Shown here piece after piece: positions 14,989 to 21,654 of a stretch of DNA of 64,000 nucleotides. Both the position numbers and the translations under genes were made by a program. Below the pieces are notes generated by a model. It saw nothing but the letters and a program-made list of their open reading frames with translations. It was not told the DNA's origin and searched no databases. Each line of letters starts with the position of its first letter. Position 1 is the stretch's first letter. This DNA comes from Anaerovibrio slackiae (GTDB lineage Bacteria; Bacillota; Negativicutes; Selenomonadales; Selenomonadaceae): the NCBI RefSeq assembly GCF_009695585.1, contig NZ_VUNR01000003.1, forward strand, positions 62,001 through 126,000, given 5' to 3'.

Positions 14989-15423
14989 ATGAAGTGGAGA
15001 AAGCTTTTGCCGCTATTATTGGCAATGTCTTTGACGGTTGGCAGCAATTGTGCCTGGGCGGCAGGTATGGAAAGGAATGATGATGATATGAAAAATGAGA
15101 GGGTTGTACAGATGGCAGGCAGGAATGCTTTGGGCGAATTTGCGCCGGAGTTTGCTCATTATAATGATGATGTGTTGTTCGGTGAAAATTGGAATAATGG
15201 GGATATTGATTTAAAGACCAGAAGTATGATTACGGTGGTAGCATTGATGGCCTCCGGCATAACGGATTCCTCCCTGAAATATCATCTGGAAAATGCCAAG
15301 CAGCATGGCGTTACCCAAAAGGAAATTGCGGCGGTGATTACCCATGTGGCCTTTTATGCTGGCTGGCCAAAGGCATGGGCAGTGTTTAATCTGGCCAAGG
15401 AGGTATGGGCACTGGATGAATAA
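14989..15423 (+). CDS. Exported carboxymuconolactone decarboxylase (CMD/AhpD-like) family protein
   Basis: The 144-residue protein begins with a clear signal peptide (KWRK, a hydrophobic core LLPLLLAMSLTVG, and an A-x-A site near residue 24). The mature part is a CMD domain: LKTRSMITVVALMASG, LKYHLENAKQHGVTQKEIAAVITHVAFYAGWPKAWAVF. The AhpD-type CxxC is missing, so a peroxidase-partner role is unlikely; family members include lactone decarboxylases and oxidoreductase partners. ATG 14989 is used because AGGAGG ends 8 bases upstream. A divergent position is absent: the LysR gene downstream reads the same way and may control this or the next gene. Confidence 0.8.
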   Translation: MKWRKLLPLLLAMSLTVGSNCAWAAGMERNDDDMKNERVVQMAGRNALGEFAPEFAHYNDDVLFGENWNNGDIDLKTRSMITVVALMASGITDSSLKYHLENAKQHGVTQKEIAAVITHVAFYAGWPKAWAVFNLAKEVWALDE

Positions 15424-15642
15424 TCTGGTATTCTTTATGCTTCTGATGCTATGTATGGCATTTCATTATATGCCTGTGGTAAGGTGTCTGTAGGAGGAGT
15501 TGAAAATGCTGAGAACATTGCTATTAATCGGTATAGGGAAAGATTTTGCTGCTCACTTGAATATATAGTTGATTTTGAGGAAATTTTCGCATAATATAGG
15601 TAGCTAAGAAGCTTATTTGATGCAAGGAAAGAAGGGGATGGC
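15424..15642 (+). other. Intergenic region with possible gene remnant
   Basis: This 219-base gap has no convincing gene. One frame, in phase with the preceding gene after its TAA, stays open from ATG 15451 to TAA 15594 and would encode 47 residues, but it has no ribosome-binding site. Another frame offers a 20-codon peptide behind AGGAGG near 15492. Either could be decayed coding sequence. The region must also hold the LysR promoter, which I could not place. Confidence 0.35.
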
Positions 15643-16521
15643 TTGGATATACGGGTATTGCGGTATTTTCTGGCGGTGGCAAGGGAGGAGAGTATTTCCA
15701 GGGCGGCAGATGTCCTGCATATTACCCAGCCTACCTTGTCCCGGCAGATGATGCTGCTGGAGGATGAGCTGGGGGTGCAGCTTTTCAACAGGACAAATAA
15801 GATTACGCTGACGGAGGCAGGGGTGCATCTGAAGCTGAGGGCGATGGAGATTGACAGCCTCATGGATATGCTGGAGCGGGATTTTTCAGCCCGGTCGGAT
15901 GTTATGGGGCAGCTTTCTATTGGCAGCGGCATATATAGTGCTTCCAATGAGGTATTCAGCTCGTTGCAGGATTTTTCCCGTCAGTTTCCAAAGGTGACTT
16001 ATGAAATTCATACGGCTACGGCTGACAAGCTGAAAGAGATGCTGGATAAGGGGCTTTTGGATTTTGCCATTATGATGGAGCCGATTGATGTGAGCAGGTA
16101 TGAGTATTTTCGTCTGCGCACCAAGGATAAATGGGGCTTGCTGCTTTCAGCCGGGCATCCCCTGGCAGGAAAAGAGAGTATTTCCGTGCAGGATTTGAAT
16201 GGCACAGAGCTTTTGGTTACGGGCAGAAAGGCTATTTTCAATGAAATCAGCAGCCTGCTAGGGGAGCAGGCCAGGATGAATATCCGTGGTTATGTGAATT
16301 TGGTAGATAATGCCCTGCCTTTGGTGGAAAATAGCGATTGGGGCTGCCTGACCACTGATGGAGCGGCAAGCTACCTGAATCCTGAAATGGTTGTTTTTCG
16401 TCCTTTTGTGCCGGAAATAACTACCAATACGGTGCTGGCATGGCGGAAGTACGGCATGTCCTTTGGTGTGGCAAGTGCCTTTTTGACTTATATCAAGCAG
16501 GCAAAGCTGCGGCAGGAATAG
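15643..16521 (+). CDS. LysR-family transcriptional regulator
   Basis: The 292-residue protein has the LysR winged helix-turn-helix at residues 1-60 (VLRYFLAVAREESISRAADVLHITQPTLSRQMMLLEDELG, LFNRTNKITLTEAG). A periplasmic-binding-protein-like effector domain follows from about 90. The start is TTG 15643, which gives the typical M-D-I-R-V-L-R-Y-F beginning and follows GAAGGGGA at good spacing. It lies between a CMD-family protein and an aldo/keto reductase, a common arrangement for LysR control of redox enzymes; the effector is unknown. Confidence 0.92.
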   Translation: MDIRVLRYFLAVAREESISRAADVLHITQPTLSRQMMLLEDELGVQLFNRTNKITLTEAGVHLKLRAMEIDSLMDMLERDFSARSDVMGQLSIGSGIYSASNEVFSSLQDFSRQFPKVTYEIHTATADKLKEMLDKGLLDFAIMMEPIDVSRYEYFRLRTKDKWGLLLSAGHPLAGKESISVQDLNGTELLVTGRKAIFNEISSLLGEQARMNIRGYVNLVDNALPLVENSDWGCLTTDGAASYLNPEMVVFRPFVPEITTNTVLAWRKYGMSFGVASAFLTYIKQAKLRQE

Positions 16522-16546
16522 TCCTGTGTGCAATTCCAAAAAGAAG

Positions 16547-16627
16547 ATGGATAAAATGAAAATAATTAATGATGACATTTATGAAGATGGGGCTATGGAA
16601 GCTTATGTAAAATCTAAGGTAAAATAA
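16547..16627 (+). CDS. Possible 26-residue peptide or gene remnant
   Basis: A short frame from ATG 16547 to TAA 16627 encodes an acidic-then-basic peptide (KIINDDIYEDGAMEAY...). AAAAAGAAG lies just upstream, a weak ribosome-binding site. It fills the gap between LysR and the aldo/keto reductase. It could be the tail of a lost gene; I do not recognise it. Confidence 0.25.
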   Translation: MDKMKIINDDIYEDGAMEAYVKSKVK

Positions 16628-16637
16628 GGAGCGGGTT

Positions 16638-17642
16638 ATGGAATACAGCAAACTTGGAAATACAGATATAGAGGTTTCAAAATTATGTGTGGGATGTATG
16701 AGCTTTGGTAAAGCCGGAACCATGCATGACTGGACGCTGAATGAGGCTGAGAGTGAGAAGGTTATCAAACATGCTCTTGATTTGGGATATAACTTTTTTG
16801 ACACTGCAAATGGGTATTCAGCAGGAACAAGTGAGGAATATCTGGGAAAAGCGTTGAAGAAAAACATAGCAAGGAACCAGGTTGTGATTGCCTCCAAGGT
16901 GTACTTTAATGAGGGGCGTTTATCAAGGCAGGCAATCATGAGGGAAATAGACGGTAGCTTGTCACGTCTTGGAACGGATTATCTTGATTTATATATGATT
17001 CATAGATTTGATTATGATACACCGATAGAAGAAACTATGGAAGCATTGCATGAGCTTGTAAAATCGGGAAAGGTTCGGGCGCTTGGCGCATCGGCTATGT
17101 ATGGGTATCAGTTTCACAATATGCAGATAGTTGCAAGGGATAATGGCTGGACGCCGTTTTCAGCAATGGAGAATCATTACAATTTGCTTTATAGGGAAGA
17201 TGAGCGGGAATTAATTCCTATCTGTAAGCAGATGAACGTTTCACTCATGCCTTATAGTCCCCTTGCGGCAGGGCATTTGGCAAGATTGCAGTGGAGGTCA
17301 GATTCTCTGCGTGGCAGTACGGACAGGGTTGCAATGGGGAAATATGATACTACTGAAGCAGAGGATATGCAGATAGTGAAGCGGGTAGCGGAGCTTGCCG
17401 AAGGGTATGGCTGTAAAATGTCCCAGATTGCCATTGCATGGCAGTGGGCAAAGGGGATTGCAGCGCCGATTATCGGGGCTACAAAAACACGCTATTTAGA
17501 TGATGCCGCAGGAGCTTTTGCAGTAAAATTAACCGGGGAGGATATTGCATATCTGGAAGAGCTATATGTTCCGCACAGGATTGTTGGCGCAATTGATAAA
17601 AATCCTGAGCAGGGCGTTGTTTTGCTGGATGAAAAGAAATGA
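16638..17642 (+). CDS. Aldo/keto reductase
   Basis: The 334-residue TIM-barrel enzyme has the complete AKR catalytic tetrad: Asp and Tyr in NFFDTANGYSAGTSEEYLG, Lys in VVIASKV, and His in YLDLYMIHRFD. The C-terminal NADPH-binding region is AAPIIGATKTRYLDDA. It resembles the YajO/IolS group that reduces aldehydes and ketones. ATG 16638 follows AAGGAGCGGG. It follows LysR in the same direction and may be its target. Confidence 0.93.
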   Translation: MEYSKLGNTDIEVSKLCVGCMSFGKAGTMHDWTLNEAESEKVIKHALDLGYNFFDTANGYSAGTSEEYLGKALKKNIARNQVVIASKVYFNEGRLSRQAIMREIDGSLSRLGTDYLDLYMIHRFDYDTPIEETMEALHELVKSGKVRALGASAMYGYQFHNMQIVARDNGWTPFSAMENHYNLLYREDERELIPICKQMNVSLMPYSPLAAGHLARLQWRSDSLRGSTDRVAMGKYDTTEAEDMQIVKRVAELAEGYGCKMSQIAIAWQWAKGIAAPIIGATKTRYLDDAAGAFAVKLTGEDIAYLEELYVPHRIVGAIDKNPEQGVVLLDEKK

Positions 17643-17676
17643 CAGTGAAGCTGTTATGAAGCATGGAGGGTGGTTT

Positions 17677-19023
17677 ATGGCGGAGGAGCGCGATATGGAT
17701 AAGGTAGGGCAGAATAATTTTTTGAAAAAGATTGCCAGGCATTTATGCAATTGGCGGACTGTTATACCGCTGGTTATTGTCCTGCTGGGGATAGGTCTGT
17801 ATTTTTTGCCTCAGACACGTCTGCACAGGGCGGCCAGCAATCAGCTTTATGCTATTTTACAAGACGGGCAGGTGCAGAATTTGCGGCAGATGGTGACGGA
17901 GGATAACAGTACCCAAAGGCGCATCATGTGGCAGTCGGCAAGCCCTATGGAAGCACCTCAGGTGATGGTGCGGCTGGCAGGTTCGGAGGAAGGGGAGCTT
18001 CGCTATGATGCGGTGCAGGATTTCTGGGCGGATGATGGCAGTGAGAATTATCAGTACACGGTATTGCTGGATAATTTGCATCCCGGTACAGAATATGAAT
18101 ACGCTATTATTGACAAGGACAGACGCAGCGATTGGCACAGGCTGAAAACGGATAGTGCGGGACAGCCTTTTAAGATGCTGATTTTCCCTGACTCCCAGTC
18201 GGCGGATTACAGCGGCTGGCAGAAGCTGGCCCAGGCGGCCTGGGAGCGCAATCAGGGGGCAGAGCTGGTGGTGAACATGGGTGACCTGGTGGACAATGGT
18301 GAGGACAGCAGTCAGTGGCGTGCCTGGTTCCGGGGGCTGGACAATATCATCAGCCAGAGTGCCTTTGTGCCTGTGATGGGCAATCACGAGTGCTATGACA
18401 AGAACTGGCAGATGCGCCTGCCAGCTGCCTATCTGGGGTATTTTCAGACACCTGCCAATGGCAGCAGCAAGTATGACAGGTATTATTATTCCTTTGACTA
18501 TGGTGCGGTGCATTTTGTGGTGCTTTGCACTTCGGATTATGAGCTGGAGGCTTTCCAGCAGGATTTGCTGGCGGAGCAGCTGGCATGGCTCAGGCAGGAT
18601 CTGAGCAGTTCTGATAAGCCGTGGAAGGTGGTACTGATGCACAGGGATGTGCTGCAGTACAGGATTCATAACAGGCCTGAACGGCTGGAGGGCTTTTCGG
18701 AGGAAGGTGTTGCCTTTATGCCTGTCTTTGAGGAGTTTAATGTGGATGTTGTGCTGACAGCCCATCTGCATACCTATAGAAACAGGGGGCACCTTTTCCA
18801 GCGTGACAGCGCAGATAAAGGGCCGGTGTACATTTTGACAGGTGTTGCCGGTGATGTGCGCTATCCGAATCTTTGGATTGACCATGCACTGGACAGAGTA
18901 ACTGCGCCACAGCCGGAAAATGGCAATTACCTGACTATGGAGGCGGCTGCTGATACGCTGGATATTCGGTGCTATCTGGCAGATGGAACGCAGATTGATG
19001 AAATAAAGTTCAGTTTGCCGTAG
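17677..19023 (+). CDS. Membrane-anchored purple-acid-phosphatase-like metallophosphoesterase
   Basis: The 448-residue protein has a short cytoplasmic N terminus, one membrane helix (VIPLVIVLLGIGLYFL, about residues 30-46), an FN3-like PAP N-terminal domain (about 70-160) and a calcineurin-like phosphoesterase domain. Metal motifs are visible in order: FPDSQ, NMGDLVDNGED, MGNHECYD, LMHRD and TAHLHTYRN. The first motif is DSQ rather than DxH. It probably hydrolyses phosphomonoesters outside the membrane. ATG 17677 follows GGAGGG; the frame is open further upstream but overlaps the aldo/keto reductase. Its last 15 bases recur after the Rpn gene at 20528. Confidence 0.85.
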   Translation: MAEERDMDKVGQNNFLKKIARHLCNWRTVIPLVIVLLGIGLYFLPQTRLHRAASNQLYAILQDGQVQNLRQMVTEDNSTQRRIMWQSASPMEAPQVMVRLAGSEEGELRYDAVQDFWADDGSENYQYTVLLDNLHPGTEYEYAIIDKDRRSDWHRLKTDSAGQPFKMLIFPDSQSADYSGWQKLAQAAWERNQGAELVVNMGDLVDNGEDSSQWRAWFRGLDNIISQSAFVPVMGNHECYDKNWQMRLPAAYLGYFQTPANGSSKYDRYYYSFDYGAVHFVVLCTSDYELEAFQQDLLAEQLAWLRQDLSSSDKPWKVVLMHRDVLQYRIHNRPERLEGFSEEGVAFMPVFEEFNVDVVLTAHLHTYRNRGHLFQRDSADKGPVYILTGVAGDVRYPNLWIDHALDRVTAPQPENGNYLTMEAAADTLDIRCYLADGTQIDEIKFSLP

Positions 19024-19547
19024 TGCCGGTTTGTTACTTCGTGCACATACTGACTGAAATGGTTTGATAGTTCGTGGACTCTGTTCAGACATTATAAAAG
19101 GACAGGTAGCGGCAGTACCCATAGAAAACTCGCTTTCGCTCGGAGGGGTGACAAAACCCTATTTCCATGATTATTTTCGGTCTAAATCCTTGTCTGCGTT
19201 GTTGTCGTCGGTCGGCATGGAACCACCATGCCTTCTTCCTCCGCCTAGCATACAAGGATTTATCCTCGAAACTAATTCATGTCAATAGGGTTTCGTCATC
19301 CCCTGCGCCTCGCGCTTCTAAGCTCCTGCATCGCTTACGCTCGCACTCGCTAAGAAGCGAGGCTGCACTCAAGGTTTTCTTTGGGTACATGCCGCACCTG
19401 TCCCTCTTTGTGTCTGAACAGATATGCACATAGTTATCAACTATACTCTGCTGTACGCTACCAAGGTAATCAATCTGACTTTACGAAAAAGCTGAAAAGG
19501 GGGAGCTGGGAGGCTGACGAAACTTGCTATTGCCGACCGCTGTATAA
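19009..19547 (+). repeat. Long direct repeat, copy A (left of the Rpn gene)
   Basis: Copy A begins with the last 15 bases of the phosphoesterase gene (TTCAGTTTGCCGTAG) and runs to 19547, just before the Rpn promoter. It matches 20528-20913 almost base for base in two blocks, 19009-19432 and 19475-19547, with a divergent stretch between. Copy A contains an extra 166 bases (19142-19307) that copy B lacks. Block one folds on itself: CTGTTCAGAC at 19081 pairs with GTCTGAACAG near 19421, and GGACAGG and GTACCC have partners too. It is non-coding. Confidence 0.85.
19145..19303. repeat. Nested hairpin (MITE-like) inside copy A
   Basis: This 159-base segment is one long imperfect palindrome. GGGGTGACAAAACCCTAT at the left pairs with ATAGGGTTTCGTCATCCCC at the right, AAATCCTTGT with ACAAGGATTT further in, and the tip is a perfect GGCATGG-AACCA-CCATGCC hairpin. 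Copy B has only 9 unrelated bases at this position, so it behaves like an inserted non-autonomous element. No target-site duplication is clear. Confidence 0.7.
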
Positions 19548-19554
19548 ACTGAAA

Positions 19555-19583
19555 TTTACAAAAAACCAAACTTATGATATAAT
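19555..19583 (+). promoter_or_regulatory. Promoter of the Rpn gene
   Basis: TTTACA (19555-19560) and TATAAT (19578-19583) are separated by 17 bases, with the start codon 40 bases downstream. It begins right where the direct repeat ends, so the promoter belongs to the unique cassette. Confidence 0.75.
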
Positions 19584-19622
19584 AACAATAGGGATTGATA
19601 TTATATATAGGTGGTGAGCATA

Positions 19623-20525
19623 ATGGGAGAGAAAGATATATCCCAGAAAAATTTTGAGTCTCATAATGATGTAGTGGCAGATATAGTAAATGGCAGCCTA
19701 TTTGAGGGAGAGGAATTTATCAAGGCGGATAGCCTGATAGATGCACAGCCCTTCTCGCAATACAAGGCAGATGATGGTGTGCTGCATGAGCAGGAGCGGG
19801 ATGTTGCCAAGTATTGCGTGGATGCCAATTGCAACGTCCGTCTTGCCATGGTGGGCTTTGAAAATCAGATGGCAATTGACTCTGATATGCCATTGCACGT
19901 TATGGGCTATGACGGTGATTCATATCGTGATGAAATGAATCAGGACACTATAGTGGTAGATGAAGCTACCGGCAAGAAGCGCAGGGTACGCCACAAGCGT
20001 TATCCTGTAATCACCCTGGTTTTATATTTTGGTGAAAAGCCTTGGAAAAAGCCAAGGTGCCTGTATGATGTGATTGATGTACCTGACAAACTGAAGCCAT
20101 TTGTCAATGATTTTAAGCTGAATATTATTGATGTGCCGCGGCTGACTCCTGAGCAGGTAAAACGTTACAAAGGAGATTTTCAGATAATTGCAGATTATTT
20201 CGTTCAGCGTACCAGTGGCAAGGAATATGTTCCGCCAAATAAACCTATTCAGCATGTAGACAGCATGTTAAAGCTTATGTCCGTGCTTACACGGGATAAG
20301 CGTTATTACGACTTCCTAAATGAAGATTCAGCTGCAAAGGAGGGAATAAATATGTGCGAGGTACTAGATAGAATAGTAGCACAAGGGGAAGCACGCGGTG
20401 AAATTATTGGAACTCAAAGAACATTAGTGAGCCTGGTAAAAAAGAATTTGCTATCCCTACGCGATGCGGCAGCAGAAGCAGGTATGAGCGAGGAAGCTTT
20501 TAAAAAAATGGCTGGTGCTATGTAA
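19623..20525 (+). CDS. Rpn-family recombination-promoting nuclease/putative transposase
   Basis: The 300-residue protein matches the Rpn (YhgA-like, PD-(D/E)XK) family. An N-terminal nuclease domain contains NDVVADIVNGSLFEGEEFI, REx-like ERDVAKYC and the E80-N-Q82 catalytic core in VGFENQ, followed by MPLHVMGYDGDSY and YPVITLVLYFG. A helical C terminus follows from about 243. Rpn proteins are DNA endonucleases linked to RecA-independent recombination and, in E. coli, to phage defence. ATG 19623 is used, 8 bases from AGGTGG. Long direct repeats flank the gene. A second in-frame start with a strong ribosome-binding site lies at 20352. Confidence 0.85.
   Translation: MGEKDISQKNFESHNDVVADIVNGSLFEGEEFIKADSLIDAQPFSQYKADDGVLHEQERDVAKYCVDANCNVRLAMVGFENQMAIDSDMPLHVMGYDGDSYRDEMNQDTIVVDEATGKKRRVRHKRYPVITLVLYFGEKPWKKPRCLYDVIDVPDKLKPFVNDFKLNIIDVPRLTPEQVKRYKGDFQIIADYFVQRTSGKEYVPPNKPIQHVDSMLKLMSVLTRDKRYYDFLNEDSAAKEGINMCEVLDRIVAQGEARGEIIGTQRTLVSLVKKNLLSLRDAAAEAGMSEEAFKKMAGAM
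20352..20525 (+). CDS. Internal in-frame ORF: candidate RpnS-like intragenic antitoxin
   Basis: Inside the Rpn gene AAAGGAGGG (20336-20344) sits 8 bases before an in-frame ATG at 20352, the best Shine-Dalgarno in this neighbourhood. Initiation there would give the last 57 residues (MCEVLDRIVAQGEARGEI...), a helical GxxxG-rich C-terminal domain. In E. coli, short RpnS proteins made from internal starts of rpn genes bind and inhibit the full-length nuclease. The same logic is inferred here. The SD also encodes K-E-G, so it could be fortuitous. Confidence 0.55.
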   Translation: MCEVLDRIVAQGEARGEIIGTQRTLVSLVKKNLLSLRDAAAEAGMSEEAFKKMAGAM

Positions 20526-20527
20526 AT

Positions 20528-20913
20528 TTCAGTTTGCCGTAGTGCCGGTTTGTTACTTCATGCACATACTGACTGAAATGGTTTGATAGTTCGTGGACTC
20601 TGTTCAGACATTATAAAAGGACAGGTAGCGGCAGTACCCATAGAAAACTCGCTCTCGCTCTTAGCACAGCCTCGCGCTTCTAAGCTCCTGCATCGCTTAC
20701 GCTCGCACTCGCTAAGAAGCGAGGCTGCACTCAAGGTTTTCTTTGGGTACATGCCGCACCTGTCCTTCTTTGTGTCTGAACAGATATGCACATAATAATC
20801 CAACTGCATTCAATTAGTATGCAACTGTAGCAACTAATTCTGACTTTACGAGCAAGCCTGAAAAGGGGGAGCCGGGAAGCTGACGAAATCTGCTATTGCC
20901 AACCGCTGTATAA
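20528..20913 (+). repeat. Long direct repeat, copy B (right of the Rpn gene)
   Basis: Starting 2 bases after the Rpn stop, it repeats the last five codons of the upstream phosphoesterase gene (TTCAGTTTGCCGTAG) and then the whole of copy A minus the nested 166-base element. Within it, 20600-20783 forms a hairpin with arms CTGTTCAGAC.../...GTCTGAACAG and an inner CCTCGCGCTTCT/AGAAGCGAGG stem. The right block (20840-20913) doubles as the left arm of the next hairpin. Confidence 0.85.
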
Positions 20914-21104
20914 CGTATAGTGCAATCAAACAGTTTTTTAGCCTAGCTACATAGGGTGCATAGGATAGACTGCTAACTTTAGTATAAGATTATAGTGACA
21001 TACAAACAAAACTGCTTATAAGGGCAGGTTACCTTGCATAGTTGTTGGCAGTATCAGGTCTCGTCAGCCTCTCAGCCCCCCTTTTCAGGCTTGTTCGTAA
21101 GGCA
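20840..21104. repeat. Long foldback repeat
   Basis: TTTACGAGCAAGCCTGAAAA at 20845 pairs with TTTTCAGGCTTGTTCGTAA ending near 21102. GGGGGAGCC pairs with CAGCCCCCC and AGCTGACG with CGTCAGCC. The loop region of about 150 bases is AT-rich and has no gene. Confidence 0.7.
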
Positions 21105-21145
21105 TCATCATGTTGCTACGGCAAAATATAAAGGCTTGCTGAAAA

Positions 21146-21492
21146 GTGAGTGGGGAGCTGTCGCAGTATTGCAACTATTGGCAGATAATTTAATGGGCGG
21201 TTGACTTTATAAGCAGATTTGTGAAAATTTTGTGTCAGACCTCTTAAAGAGTATCAGGGCATGTACCATTCGCATGGCACTGAGACGCGCCTCGGTGCTT
21301 AGCGACTTGCAAGCCGTAGGCGTAGCAAGAGCTTAGCATCCGCTAGGCGTGGATAGTAGCGCGAGCGTGCCTGCGATGGTACTGCCCTGATGCTCTATAA
21401 AAAGGTCTGACCGTAAGTTTATACACAACAATGTAAAACAGTGACCGCCCATTGGAGTATTTGCTGATATTTTTATGACAGCTCCCCTGCAC
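21146..21492. repeat. Long foldback repeat next to flagellinolysin
   Basis: Arms of about 125 bases align in inverse orientation: GTGAGTGGGGAGCTGTC with GACAGCTCCCCTGCAC, AATGGGCGGTTGAC with GTGACCGCCCATT, GTCAGACCTCTT with AAAGGTCTGAC, and ATCAGGGCATGTACCATTCG with CGATGGTACTGCCCTGAT. The tip holds a shorter GCTTAGCGACTTGC/GCAAGAGCTTAGC-type repeat. There is no coding capacity. It is the third long hairpin in a row. Confidence 0.7.
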
Positions 21493-21554
21493 TAATCATT
21501 AAAACGTACATATATTGCAAAAGTAACAATCAAGCACTACGACAAACTAAAATT

Positions 21555-21581
21555 TAATAATTTGTGGGTAGTTTTCGATGA
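21555..21581 (+). promoter_or_regulatory. Weak sigma-28-like promoter of flagellinolysin
   Basis: TAAT (21555-21558) is followed after 15 bases by TTCGATGA (21574-21581), matching the arrangement TAAA-N15-GCCGATAA only in part. The fliC upstream region has a better match with the same spacing (49492-49518). I would not rely on it alone. Confidence 0.3.
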
Positions 21582-21654
21582 TTTCTTTGATGACAACAAG
21601 TTTTAGTGTATTAAGGGATTGAATGTTATAGATTTTTCTGGGGGAGATTGTTTC

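Noticed and set aside
17857-19122. 421-codon open frame on the minus strand over the phosphoesterase gene
   Set aside because: The translation is histidine- and isoleucine-rich without domains; the plus-strand gene shows all metallophosphoesterase motifs.
19009-21492. CRISPR array, retron or diversity-generating element
   Set aside because: The repeats are few, long, palindromic and unevenly spaced, with no cas or reverse transcriptase gene.
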